A stretch of DNA of 64,000 nucleotides from Pseudomonas japonica (GTDB lineage Bacteria > Pseudomonadota > Gammaproteobacteria > Pseudomonadales > Pseudomonadaceae). Position 1 is the stretch's first letter. Each line of letters opens with the position of its first letter. Made by a program: the position numbers and the translations under genes. Location of the stretch: assembly GCF_013522925.1 (NCBI RefSeq), contig NZ_JAAMQU010000014.1, positions 1-64,000 of the forward strand. Reading direction: 5' to 3'. This document shows, in pieces, positions 16,021 to 24,761 of the stretch. The notes below the pieces were generated by a model. It ran no database searches. It saw only the letters and a list, made by a program, of their open reading frames with translations, and was not told the origin of the DNA.

Positions 16021-17507
16021 CAGACACCCCAGTGACGGTGGTGACAGGCGCAGGTTTCGGTGGCCTGGCGCTTGCTATCCGCCTTCAGGCCGCAGGCCGG
16101 CAAACCGTGCTGCTCGAGGCCCGGGACAAGCCGGGTGGCCGCGCCTACGTGTATGAAGACGAAGGTTTTGTCTTCGATGCCGGGCCCACGGTAATCACCG
16201 ACCCCACGGCGATCGAAGAGTTGTTTCAGGTGGCGGGCCGTCGCATGGCCGACTACGTGGAGCTGCTACCAGTCACGCCGTTTTATCGGCTGTGCTGGGA
16301 GGATGGCAGCCGCTTCGACTACGCCAATGACCAGGACGCCCTGGAACGGCAGATCCATGGGTTCAACCCGGCGGATGTCGAAGGCTACCGCCGTTTCCTC
16401 AAGTATTCACGAGCAGTGTTCGAAGAAGGCTACCTCAAGTTGGGCAGCGTGCCGTTCCTGTCATTCCGCGACATGCTGCGCGCCGGCCCCAGCCTGGCTC
16501 GGCTACAAGCCTGGCGCAGCGTTTACGGCATGGTTTCAAAGTTCATCAAGGACGAGCGGCTGCGCCAGGCGTTTTCGTTCCATGCGTTGCTGGTGGGTGG
16601 TAACCCGTTCGCTGCCTCGTCTATCTATACCCTCATCCACGCGCTGGAACGCGAATGGGGGGTGTGGTTTCCTCGCGGTGGCACCGGGGCGCTGGTACAG
16701 GGGCTGGTGCGGCTGTACCAGGACCTTGGTGGCCGGCTGGAATTGAACGCGAAAGTGAGTGCTATCGACACCTACCACGGGCGGGTGAGCGGCGTACGCC
16801 TGGCGGATGGCCGCTCCATTCCCGCCGTGGCACTGGCGTCCAATGCGGATGTAGTGAATACCTACAAGCAACTGTTGGCCGCACATCCTCGGGGCCAGCG
16901 CCACGGCAAGGCCCTGGCGGGCAAGCGGGCAAGCAACTCACTGTTCGTGCTGTATTTTGGCCTTGATCGGCTGCAGCCCGGGATGGCGCACCACACTGTG
17001 TGCTTCGGCCAGCGTTATCAGGGCCTGATACAGGACATCTTCCATGGCAAGCACCTGGCGGACGACTTCTCGCTGTACTTGCACGCCCCCTGCGTAACAG
17101 ACCCATCGCTCGCCCCGCCGGGCTGCAGCGCCCATTACGTGCTCGCGCCGGTTCCCCACCTGGGCAATGCCCCTCTGGATTGGACGCAGGAAGGGCCGCG
17201 GCTGAGGGAGCGCATCTTCGATTACCTCGAAGAACGCTACATGCCCGGCCTGCGCAGCCAGCTGGTCACCAGCCGCATGTTCACTCCAGAAGATTTTCGC
17301 GACCAGTTGGGCGCGCATCTGGGCTCGGCCTTCTCGCTGGAGCCCCTTTTGCGGCAAAGCGCGTGGTTCCGCCCGCACAACCGTGACGATGAGATTCCCA
17401 ATCTTTACCTCGTAGGCGCCGGCACCCACCCCGGCGCGGGCGTTCCCGGTGTGATCGGCTCGGCCAAGGCCACGGCCCGGCTGATGCTGGAGGATCTGGC
17501 ACCATGA
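16017..17507 (+). CDS. crtI: phytoene desaturase (lycopene-forming)
   Basis: 496 aa CrtI-type FAD enzyme performing four desaturations from phytoene to lycopene. N-terminal Rossmann GAGFGGLALAIRLQAAG (residues 11-27), then E-x-R-D-K-P-G-G-R, DAGPTVITDP near 55, and the C-terminal signature NLYLVGAGTHPGAGVPGVIG near 462-481. The usual first Ile/Val before GAG is Thr here (VVTGAG), a mild deviation that should still bind FAD. Length matches the family (about 492). ATGA overlaps with crtY and crtB. Confidence 0.95.
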   Translation: MTDTPVTVVTGAGFGGLALAIRLQAAGRQTVLLEARDKPGGRAYVYEDEGFVFDAGPTVITDPTAIEELFQVAGRRMADYVELLPVTPFYRLCWEDGSRFDYANDQDALERQIHGFNPADVEGYRRFLKYSRAVFEEGYLKLGSVPFLSFRDMLRAGPSLARLQAWRSVYGMVSKFIKDERLRQAFSFHALLVGGNPFAASSIYTLIHALEREWGVWFPRGGTGALVQGLVRLYQDLGGRLELNAKVSAIDTYHGRVSGVRLADGRSIPAVALASNADVVNTYKQLLAAHPRGQRHGKALAGKRASNSLFVLYFGLDRLQPGMAHHTVCFGQRYQGLIQDIFHGKHLADDFSLYLHAPCVTDPSLAPPGCSAHYVLAPVPHLGNAPLDWTQEGPRLRERIFDYLEERYMPGLRSQLVTSRMFTPEDFRDQLGAHLGSAFSLEPLLRQSAWFRPHNRDDEIPNLYLVGAGTHPGAGVPGVIGSAKATARLMLEDLAP

Positions 17508-18430
17508 ACCAGCCGTTGCTTGATCACGCCAGCGAGACCATGCGCCAGGGCTCCAAGAGCTTTGCGGCCGCGTCCAGGCTGTTCGACCCGGACACCCGCC
17601 GAAGCGCGCTGCTGCTGTACACCTGGTGCCGCCACTGTGACGACGTGATAGACGGCCAGGTGCTGGGGCACGACGTCCTGCCACCACCACCAGGTGAAGC
17701 CCTGGCCCGCCTTGAACAGCTGCGGGAAACCACTGCGGCGGCCTACCGTGGCGAGCCCATGAGCGACCCAGCGTTCGCGGCATTTCAAGCTGTAGCGCGC
17801 GAGCATGGTATCGAAGCGCGACACGCCTTCGCCCACCTGGATGGCTTTGCCATGGACGTGGAAGGCCGGCGCTACGAAACCCTGGAAGATACGCTGGAGT
17901 ACTGCTACCACGTGGCCGGCGTGGTGGGGCTGATGATGGCGCGGGTAATGGGTGTTACCTCGCCAGCGGTTCTTCAGCGGGCCTGCGACCTTGGGCTAGC
18001 GTTGCAGCTGACCAATATCGCCCGCGACATCGTGGAGGACGCTGGGGTGGGCCGGTGCTACCTGCCACACGCCTGGCTAAAGGAGCTGGGCATACCCGAG
18101 AACAACCTCGCCGCGCCGACCTATCGCCCTGCCCTGGCCATGCTGGCAAATCGATTGGTCGAGGCCGCCGAACCCTATTACGCCTCGGCAGTGGCCGGAA
18201 TCGGCGCGCTACCGCCGCGCTGCGCCTGGGCGGTGGCCACGGCGCTGGAAGTGTACCGGGCCATCGGCTTGAAAGTACGCGCCGCCGGCCCGGCCGCCTG
18301 GGACAAGCGCCAGGGGACGAGCAAGGGCGAGAAACTGATGTTGCTGGGCAAGGCCACGTACATCGCGAGCCGCGCGCGCTTCACCCAGCACCCTCCCCGG
18401 CCACCGGGGTTGTGGGCGGCCCCAATCTAG
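17504..18430 (+). CDS. crtB: phytoene synthase
   Basis: 308 aa head-to-head prenyl synthase joining two GGPP into 15-cis-phytoene. Two Asp-rich motifs are present: RHCDDVIDG near 45-53 and LTNIARDIVEDAGVGRCYLP near 169-188; the KSFAAAS opening and YHVAGVVGLMM block are also standard. Last gene of the idi-crtXYIB operon; starts in an ATGA overlap with crtI and stops 5 bases before the convergent crtZ stop, next to REP DNA that may serve as the shared terminator. Confidence 0.95.
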   Translation: MNQPLLDHASETMRQGSKSFAAASRLFDPDTRRSALLLYTWCRHCDDVIDGQVLGHDVLPPPPGEALARLEQLRETTAAAYRGEPMSDPAFAAFQAVAREHGIEARHAFAHLDGFAMDVEGRRYETLEDTLEYCYHVAGVVGLMMARVMGVTSPAVLQRACDLGLALQLTNIARDIVEDAGVGRCYLPHAWLKELGIPENNLAAPTYRPALAMLANRLVEAAEPYYASAVAGIGALPPRCAWAVATALEVYRAIGLKVRAAGPAAWDKRQGTSKGEKLMLLGKATYIASRARFTQHPPRPPGLWAAPI

Positions 18431-18435
18431 GACCC

Positions 18436-18969
18436 TTATTCGCGAGCTGCGCCTGCAGCTTCGCTTGCTCCCACAGGGGCCGGTGCAGTCCGTTCATTTT
18501 GTGGGAAGCGGGCTCGCGAATCGGCTCGTAACCGCTGCTTGAGCTTGGTAATAGGCGGCGCATACAGAAAGCCGAACGACACGCACCCTTCCCTGCCGCC
18601 TACCGCATGGTGAAGCCGGTGAGCCTGGTACAGGCGCTTGAGATAACCACGCCGTGGCAGGTAGCTCATGGGCCAGCGGCGGTGCACCAGCCCGTCGTGG
18701 GCGATGAAGTACAGGGCGCCATAGGCGGTCATGCCGGCACCGATCCACTGCAGCGGATAAGCGCCGCTTGTGCCGTAGGCAATCAATGCGATGGCGATGC
18801 CGGCGAACACCACCGCATACAGGTCGTTGCGCTCGAACCAGCCAGTGCGCGGCTGGTGGTGGGATTGATGCCAGCCCCACCCCCACCCGTGCATGATGTA
18901 TTTATGGGCAAGGATGGACACACCTTCCATTGCCACCACGGTCATCACCACTATCAGCGCTTCAAGCAT
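18436..18969 (-). CDS. crtZ: beta-carotene 3-hydroxylase
   Basis: 177 aa di-iron membrane hydroxylase converting beta-carotene to zeaxanthin. Four His clusters are intact: HKYIMH 22-27, HQSHH 34-38, HDGLVH 91-96, HRLHH 117-121. Hydrophobic helices at about 4-21, 52-70 and 75-90. GAGGAG precedes ATG 18969. Residues up to about 147 match the family; the last 28 (150-177, Ala/Pro/Arg/Glu-rich) are encoded by the REP doublet at 18438-18521 and are probably a non-conserved tail. Convergent with crtB. The upstream neighbour on the same strand is the GGDEF-EAL gene, separated by a strong hairpin. Confidence 0.93.
   Translation of the reverse strand: MLEALIVVMTVVAMEGVSILAHKYIMHGWGWGWHQSHHQPRTGWFERNDLYAVVFAGIAIALIAYGTSGAYPLQWIGAGMTAYGALYFIAHDGLVHRRWPMSYLPRRGYLKRLYQAHRLHHAVGGREGCVSFGFLYAPPITKLKQRLRADSRARFPQNERTAPAPVGASEAAGAARE
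18438..18521. repeat. REP doublet (REPIN-like) within the 3' end of crtZ
   Basis: ATTCGCGAGC at 18438-18447 and GCTCGCGAAT at 18512-18521 are exact inverse complements; inside them TCCCACA at 18469-18475 pairs with TGTGGGA at 18500-18506. The GTGGGA...GGGCTCGCGAA arrangement in both orientations matches the common Pseudomonas REP palindrome as I know it. The doublet lies between the convergent ends of crtB and crtZ, the usual place for such elements, but here it also codes the CrtZ C-terminus. Confidence 0.75.
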
Positions 18970-18983
18970 TAGCGAGCTCCTCG

Positions 18984-19027
18984 ACAGCCGTTGGGCAACC
19001 CTTGGGCCGTGGGGTTCCCTCGGCTGT
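18984..19027 (-). terminator. long hairpin between GGDEF-EAL gene and crtZ
   Basis: ACAGCCG at 18984-18990 pairs with CGGCTGT at 19021-19027, and the inner GGGCAACCC pairs with GGGTTCCC with one bulge. On the minus strand it follows the GGDEF-EAL stop by 9 bases and ends just before the crtZ ribosome site. No T-run follows. It may end the upstream message or act as a leader structure for crtZ. Confidence 0.5.
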
Positions 19028-19035
19028 CCGGAACG

Positions 19036-21834
19036 TCAAAGCCAGCCTTGCTGCAGCGACTCGATCGCCATTGGCCGGGCGAAGTGGTACCCCTGCGCCT
19101 GGCCCGTGCCCATTTCCCGCAGCAGGTTCAGAGAGGCGGCGTCTTCCACCCCTTCAGCCACTACAGACAACCCCAGCGACTCGGCCATGCGCACGATCGC
19201 CCGTACGATCGCCCGGCTGCGGCTGCTCGAAGTGAGCTCAAGGATGAACGACTTGTCGATCTTCAGGCCCGTGAAACGGAACTGGTGCACATAGCTGAGC
19301 GAGGAGAACCCCGCGCCGAAGTCATCCAGTACCACCGACATGCCCTGGTCCGCCAGCTTCTGCATGCTCTGGCGCGCCAGCTCCGGCTCGGCCACCAGGG
19401 CGCCCTCGGTGAGCTCCAGGCAGACCCGTCCCGGGCTTACGCCGTAGTAACCCAGCAGTTCGAGCACTTCATCGGCAAATTCGGGGCGGGTGATGCTGTA
19501 GCTGGAGCAGTTCACGTGAACTGGCGGCCAGTGGCCGTTTTCCGGCCGCCCCAGGATGGTTGCCACGCAGCGCAGCATGTACAGGTCCAGCCGGCCGATA
19601 AGCCTCAGGCCCTCCAATGCCGGCAGAAACGCGCCGGGCGCCAGCACCTGGCCGTCGGGCTGGCGCCAGCGGATCAACGCCTCCAGCGCCACCAGCCTGC
19701 CGCTGTCCACATCCACGATAGGTTGGAAATACGGTACCAGCTCCTCGTTGCCTTTCAGCGCATTGCGTAGCGCACCTTCGCGCTCTACCTGGTCCGAAAA
19801 TTCGCGTCGCAGCTCCTGGTTGAACACCGCGTAGCTGTCCCGACCACCGTTTTTTACCCGGTACATGGCGGTATCGGCGTCTCGCAGCAGGTCGGCTGGC
19901 TCCTGGTGGAACTGCTCGTCCGCGCTAACGATGCCGATGCTGCACGACGAAAACACGGCCTGCCCGTCGATATGGAACGGCAGGTCGAAGGCGGCGAGGA
20001 TCCGCTCGGCGATACCGACCGCCACGTCCACCGGAGCCTCGGGCGCGAGCACCGCAAATTCGTCGCCGCCCAGCCGGGCCAGCAGGTCAGTGTCACGCAG
20101 GCAACTGCGCAAGCGCGCTGCCGCTTCCATCAGCAACAGGTCGCCAAAGTGGTGGCCGCGGCTGTCGTTGATCAGCTTGAAGCGGTCAAGGTCCAGGAAC
20201 ATCACCACCAACTGCCGGCCCTGCCCACGAAATTCCTGCCACGCCTGGCCCAGTCGGTCCTGGAGGTGGCTGCGGTTCGGCAGGCCGGTCAGCGCGTCAT
20301 GGGCGTTCTCGTGCTGCAACTTGGCGTTGGCCAGGTCCAGTTCGCGGGTGCGGTCCTGCACCCGGGCTTCGAGCTTGAGGTTGGCGGCGTGCACGGCTTC
20401 GGCGGCGCTGCGCCGAGCCAGCGCGGTGTCGATGTGGCGAGACACGAACGTGAGCAGTTCCTGGTCGCGCAAGGTGTAGCGGATTTGCGGGATATAACTC
20501 TGCACCACCAGCACGCCACGCACCTGCTCGTCATCGAACAACGGAATCCCCAGCCAGGACTGCGAGCGCACCGGGTCATTGTTGTTCTGGATCTCGCCCG
20601 CTTCCATCAGCCGGCTGGCGTCATCGAAGTCGATCAGGCACGGGCGCCGCTGGCGGATCACGTACTCGGTCAACCCCCGACGACCACGGCGAGGGCGCGG
20701 GCGAACGGACAGCACTTCGTCGATGTAGTACGGGAAGGTCACTTCATCCTGAGCGATGTCGTACAACGCGATGTAGAAGTTTCGGGCATACAGCAGCTCA
20801 CCCACAATGGCATGCAGGCGGGAGAACAGCTCGGCCATGTCGCCCTGTTGGCTCGACAACTCGGCGATCTGGAACAAGGCGCTTTGCAGGTGTTCGGCAC
20901 GCTCGCGTTCAGTCACTTGCTGACGCAACGCATCGTTGAGCTGGGACAGCTCACGCGTACGCTCGGCTACTGTACGCTCCAGGTGAGCGCGGTGCAGGAT
21001 GCGGTCAAGGGCCATGGCTACGTGGCGGGCCACGACCAGGAACAGTGCACGGTCCTCCTGGCTATACACCCGCTCCACGTCATACACCTGCATGGCGATC
21101 ATGCCGAATACTTGATCGGAGGCGTTCTTGAGCGGAGCACCCATCCAGAATTCCGGCTTGTGGCCCACGCAATGGAAGCGATTTTGCGCGCTGGCAAGGG
21201 CGATGCCGGCGGCGTCGATCAACATCGGCTGGCCCGAGGTCAATACATAGCCGGTCAGGGACAACCGCTCGGGGTCGAGGTATTCGTTGGCGTCCGCCTC
21301 CACGGCTTCTGTATCAGTGGTGTCCACGTAGTAGGGATAGGTGACTTGCCCCGTGCGCTGATCGTACAGCGCCAGGTAGAAGTTCTCGGCGTCGATCAGG
21401 TCGGCCAGCTGACGGTGCACGCCCACCATGAAGCTGGCGCGGTCATGGGTGGAGCTGGCCAGGTTGGTAATGCCATACAACACCCGCTGGGTATGCTGGG
21501 CACGAATCAGCGCATCGCTCTGCAGGCGCAGGCCCAAGCGCATGGCCAGGTCGACGAATTGCGGGTTGTCGCGGTCGCTTTCGCTTACCAGCAGCCAGCC
21601 CAGTACGCTCTCACCGCGGCCCGTGGCCCAGCGATGCAGACGTTCGCGCTGGCAATAGCTGTCCAGTTGGGCTTCGTCCAGCGCACCAGGCCAGCTTGCG
21701 GGCGCGTCGCCGCACCCGGCGAGCAGCAACTGCTCCCCAGCCCGATAGAATGCCCATGCCCTGTCCCGGGCTTGCTCCCTTGCCCCATCCAGCAAGCGGG
21801 TGAGGCTTGGCAACGTCGAATCCTGCGAACTCAT
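19036..21834 (-). CDS. GAF-GAF-GGDEF-EAL cyclic-di-GMP protein
   Basis: 932 aa, soluble. Order: short N-terminal region, GAF-like sensor 1 (about 115-290), a coiled-coil linker (HLERTVAERTRELSQLND), GAF-like sensor 2 (about 330-500) with another coiled linker, GGDEF (motif intact at 589-593, preceded by LARL) and EAL (EAL at 718-720, plus DDFGAGFSS and AEGVED). Both catalytic motifs look complete, so it could make and break c-di-GMP; which one dominates is not visible. The two sensors share a repeated FYIALYD / FYLALYD and PYYxD pattern, suggesting internal duplication. No membrane helix. Start ATG 21834 with GGAG close upstream. Confidence 0.92.
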   Translation of the reverse strand: MSSQDSTLPSLTRLLDGAREQARDRAWAFYRAGEQLLLAGCGDAPASWPGALDEAQLDSYCQRERLHRWATGRGESVLGWLLVSESDRDNPQFVDLAMRLGLRLQSDALIRAQHTQRVLYGITNLASSTHDRASFMVGVHRQLADLIDAENFYLALYDQRTGQVTYPYYVDTTDTEAVEADANEYLDPERLSLTGYVLTSGQPMLIDAAGIALASAQNRFHCVGHKPEFWMGAPLKNASDQVFGMIAMQVYDVERVYSQEDRALFLVVARHVAMALDRILHRAHLERTVAERTRELSQLNDALRQQVTERERAEHLQSALFQIAELSSQQGDMAELFSRLHAIVGELLYARNFYIALYDIAQDEVTFPYYIDEVLSVRPRPRRGRRGLTEYVIRQRRPCLIDFDDASRLMEAGEIQNNNDPVRSQSWLGIPLFDDEQVRGVLVVQSYIPQIRYTLRDQELLTFVSRHIDTALARRSAAEAVHAANLKLEARVQDRTRELDLANAKLQHENAHDALTGLPNRSHLQDRLGQAWQEFRGQGRQLVVMFLDLDRFKLINDSRGHHFGDLLLMEAAARLRSCLRDTDLLARLGGDEFAVLAPEAPVDVAVGIAERILAAFDLPFHIDGQAVFSSCSIGIVSADEQFHQEPADLLRDADTAMYRVKNGGRDSYAVFNQELRREFSDQVEREGALRNALKGNEELVPYFQPIVDVDSGRLVALEALIRWRQPDGQVLAPGAFLPALEGLRLIGRLDLYMLRCVATILGRPENGHWPPVHVNCSSYSITRPEFADEVLELLGYYGVSPGRVCLELTEGALVAEPELARQSMQKLADQGMSVVLDDFGAGFSSLSYVHQFRFTGLKIDKSFILELTSSSRSRAIVRAIVRMAESLGLSVVAEGVEDAASLNLLREMGTGQAQGYHFARPMAIESLQQGWL

Positions 21835-21987
21835 GCATGCTCCAAGCTGTACCCACGGGGTCCATCATCCTGTCACGCGTGCCACTATGGCCAGGGGCCA
21901 TCACTTTTTTCAGTGCTGATACTACATGCATAAAACGTGCGCCCGCTAGCGGGACCGCACGTTCAAGCCTTACAAGCGACAAGTGCG

Positions 21988-22740
21988 CTATTGAAGGGCT
22001 TCCCGTTCACGCTGTTCATGTGACTTGATCACTCGCGCCCGGCTGTTGGCAAGGTGTACACGCATGGCCGCGCGGGCGGCGTCGTAATCGCACCGGGCAA
22101 TCGCGTTGTAGATGTGTTCATGCTCACCTACCAGCCGGCTATGTGCCTGTTGCCGATCCAGGCGAGCAATGGCTACGGTATTGAGCCGCGCCCTGGGGAA
22201 CATGCTGGTGCCGAAGTGCGTGACGATTTCCACAAAATAGCGATTATTGGTGGCGTTGGCGATCTGCAGGTGAAACTGGAAGTCCGACACCAGCGAGCTT
22301 CCAGTGTCGCTGGCCCGCTCGAAACGCTCCAGCGCCTCGCCCAGGGCCGCCAGTTGAGCGTCGGTGCGCCGCAAGGCGGCAATACCGGCGGCTTCCACTT
22401 CGAAACTCATGCGCACATCCAGGATGGCTACCACGTCCTGAAGGGTCACGATGGTAGAAGGGTCCAGCCTGGGGCTGGCGCTGCCTGATGCGTTGAGCAC
22501 GAAAGTACCGATGCCACGACGCGTTTCGACCAGCCCCGCCACTTGCAAACGTGACAGTGCCTCGCGGACCACCGAGCGGCTTACGCCACCGGTTTCCATC
22601 AATTCCACTTCGCTGGGAAGCTTGTCCCCCGGCTTTAGCATGCCCTCGCCAATACGCCGGGAAAAGTCATCGACCAGCGCCTGGGCCAGGTTGCGAGGGC
22701 GGCGGGGCAAGCCGGGGGAAAAAGGAAGGTCGGTCGCCAA
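21988..22740 (-). CDS. GntR-family (FadR/FCD subfamily) transcriptional regulator
   Basis: About 250 aa from a TTG at 22740. N-terminal winged helix (KPGDKLPSEVELMETGGVSR and SVVREALSRLQVAGLVETRRGIGTFV), then the all-helical FCD ligand domain with metal-type His/Asp residues (DFQFHLQIANATNN, GEHEHIYNAI). Members usually repress carboxylate or sugar acid genes and release DNA when the metabolite binds. Start is uncertain: the frame continues upstream to 22839, but a good promoter with its -10 at 22776-22781 makes starts at or above 22773 unlikely. Same strand as, and downstream of, the thiamine-diphosphate enzyme gene, which may be its target (inference). Confidence 0.82.
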   Translation of the reverse strand: MATDLPFSPGLPRRPRNLAQALVDDFSRRIGEGMLKPGDKLPSEVELMETGGVSRSVVREALSRLQVAGLVETRRGIGTFVLNASGSASPRLDPSTIVTLQDVVAILDVRMSFEVEAAGIAALRRTDAQLAALGEALERFERASDTGSSLVSDFQFHLQIANATNNRYFVEIVTHFGTSMFPRARLNTVAIARLDRQQAHSRLVGEHEHIYNAIARCDYDAARAAMRVHLANSRARVIKSHEQREREALQ

Positions 22741-22775
22741 GGCGTTCTGCTTATGTGAAAACAAGGTGGCCACAT

Positions 22776-22821
22776 CATATAGGAACGCATGGGCCTGTTG
22801 CCAAAGTTGGCAAACAGGCCC
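22776..22821 (-). promoter_or_regulatory. promoter overlapping a palindrome, upstream of the GntR gene
   Basis: Minus-strand -35 TTGGCA (22804-22799), 17-base spacer, -10 TATATG (22781-22776). The -35 is inside a palindrome with arms GGGCCTGTTGCC (22791-22802) and its complement (22809-22821, one extra base); the centre TTGCCAACTTTGGCAA is a perfect 7-2-7 dyad. It may be the terminator of the upstream gene, the operator for the GntR protein, or both. Confidence 0.55.
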
Positions 22822-22835
22822 GTCCTGGCCGTGCA

Positions 22836-24632
22836 TCAATCCTTCTTGTGGCCAGGCAATACCGCGCCAAGCACCTGGCGGGCGGTCTGTACCAGGATGC
22901 CGGCTTCGTCAGGGTCACCCTTGAGCAATGCCGAGGCAAATTTCTTGGCCTGTTCAAGTTTGATATGGGGCGGCAACGGCGGCACGTTGGGGTCGGTCTT
23001 GAATTCGATCACCACCGGCCGGTCACTGGCCAGCGCTTCTTCCCAGGCCCCGGCCACCTGTTCGTCACTGTTGACGAAAATACCTTTCAGGCCGATGGAC
23101 TCGGCAAACCGGTGATACGGCACGTCCGGGATGTTCTGGGAGGCCTCGAACTTGGGGTCGCCTTCCATCACGCGTTGCTCCCAGGTTACCTGGTTAAGGT
23201 CCTCGTTATTGAACACCGCGCAGATCCACCGGCCGTTGCCCCACTGGTGCCAGTACTTGGCTATGGTGATCAGCTCGGCCATGTTGTTCATCTGCATGGC
23301 GCCATCGCCCACCAGGGCAATCACCGGCTTTTCAGGCCAGGCGAACTTGGCGGCAATAGCGTACGGCACCGCAGCGCCCATGGAGGCCAACCCTCCGGAC
23401 AGCGAACACTGCATGCCCCGGCGGATTTTCAGATCACGGGCGAACCAGTTGGCGCAGGAGCCGGAATCACTGGTGATGATGGCCTCGTCGGGCAAGCGCG
23501 GCGACAGTTCGTACACTACCCGCTGCGGGTTGATCCGGTTGGCATGCACCAGCGCACGCTTGGTGAGGGTGTCCTCCCAATCGGCGCGCCAGCCTTCGAC
23601 GCGCTTGCGCCAGGCGCTGCGGTCCTTGTCCAGCAGCAAGGGGATCAGCGCTGTGAGCGTTTGTGCCGCATCCCCGGTGAGGTTCACCTCCATGGGATAG
23701 CGCAGGCTGAGCATGTCGGGTGCGAGGTCGATCTGTACCCCGCGGGCATGGCCTTCCATGGGGAGGAACTCGGAATAAGGGAAGCCCGAGCCGATCATCA
23801 ACAAGGTGTCGCATTCCATCATGAGCTTGTAGCTGGGTTCGGTCCCTAGCAGGCCGATGGAGCCGGTAACCCAAGGGAGGTCATCCGGGAGCACTGCCTT
23901 GCCCAGCAGGGCCTTGGCCACACCCGCGCCGAGCAATTCGGCGACCTGGGTCACTTCATGCGCCGCGCCCAAGGCCCCGGCCCCTACCAGGATGGCCACG
24001 CGTTCGCCGCTGTTCAGCACATCCGCGGCACGTTGCAAGTCATGCTCATATGGCACCACCCTCGGTTGGCTGTAGCCCACCCCGGAGTGCACCGTGCCAT
24101 GGGCCCGCGCGGGCTCGCTATAGGGTTCTTCCTGGAGGTCGTTGGGCAGCACCAGGGCAGTCACACGCCGCTCTCCCACAGCGGTGCGGATGGCACGGTC
24201 GACCAGGTGCCGCACCTGCGAGGGGGCACTGGCCTGTTGAACGAACGCCCCGGCTACGTCCTTGAACATGGACACCAGGTCCAGCTCCTGCTGGTAGTGC
24301 CCACCCAGCGCAGTGCGCGCTTGCTGGCCGACGATGGCCAGCACGGGCATGTGATCCAGCCGCGCGTCGTACAGGCCGGTGATCAAGTGGCTGGCGCCGG
24401 GCCCGGAGGTTGCAATGCACACGCCCAGTTCGCCGGTGAACTTGGCATGGGCACTGGCCATGAATGCGGCCATTTCCTCGTGCCGGGCTTGAACGAACTC
24501 GATTTTGCCGTTGGCTCGCGCCAGCGCGCCGAAGACGCCGTTGATACCGTCACCGGGGTAGCCGAATATCCGCCTTACCCCCCACTGGTACAGCCGTTCA
24601 ACGAGAAAATCACCGACGGTCATGCTGGCCAT
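22836..24632 (-). CDS. thiamine-diphosphate enzyme (pyruvate oxidase / acetolactate synthase-like)
   Basis: 598 aa three-domain ThDP enzyme. N-terminal Pyr domain with FGYPGDGINGVFGAL and the catalytic Glu in QARHEEMAAF near 51; central domain (about 190-330) with LVGAGALGA; C-terminal PP domain with the Mg/ThDP motif GDGAMQMNNMAEL...NNEDL near 435-475. Layout fits PoxB/SpxB-like pyruvate oxidases or acetolactate synthase-like enzymes; the product is not certain from sequence. ATG 24632 with GAGAGG upstream. Divergent from the methyltransferase gene (129 bases) and followed by a GntR regulator. Confidence 0.88.
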   Translation of the reverse strand: MASMTVGDFLVERLYQWGVRRIFGYPGDGINGVFGALARANGKIEFVQARHEEMAAFMASAHAKFTGELGVCIATSGPGASHLITGLYDARLDHMPVLAIVGQQARTALGGHYQQELDLVSMFKDVAGAFVQQASAPSQVRHLVDRAIRTAVGERRVTALVLPNDLQEEPYSEPARAHGTVHSGVGYSQPRVVPYEHDLQRAADVLNSGERVAILVGAGALGAAHEVTQVAELLGAGVAKALLGKAVLPDDLPWVTGSIGLLGTEPSYKLMMECDTLLMIGSGFPYSEFLPMEGHARGVQIDLAPDMLSLRYPMEVNLTGDAAQTLTALIPLLLDKDRSAWRKRVEGWRADWEDTLTKRALVHANRINPQRVVYELSPRLPDEAIITSDSGSCANWFARDLKIRRGMQCSLSGGLASMGAAVPYAIAAKFAWPEKPVIALVGDGAMQMNNMAELITIAKYWHQWGNGRWICAVFNNEDLNQVTWEQRVMEGDPKFEASQNIPDVPYHRFAESIGLKGIFVNSDEQVAGAWEEALASDRPVVIEFKTDPNVPPLPPHIKLEQAKKFASALLKGDPDEAGILVQTARQVLGAVLPGHKKD

Positions 24633-24761
24633 GAAAACCTCTCTTTCACCCGGTACGTTTGGGTTCTAGACCGTTGCGGCGTGCGCGGTGGTTCCATTTT
24701 TTTCCGAAAGCCTTCGGCATTGGCTAGAATCGCCGCCCTTTTCATTGCCCGAGCCCCGCCC

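Noticed and set aside
19906..21933. Long open plus-strand frame opposite the GAF-GGDEF-EAL gene
   Set aside because: The opposite strand carries a complete, motif-rich protein; this frame is its mirror and shows no domain.
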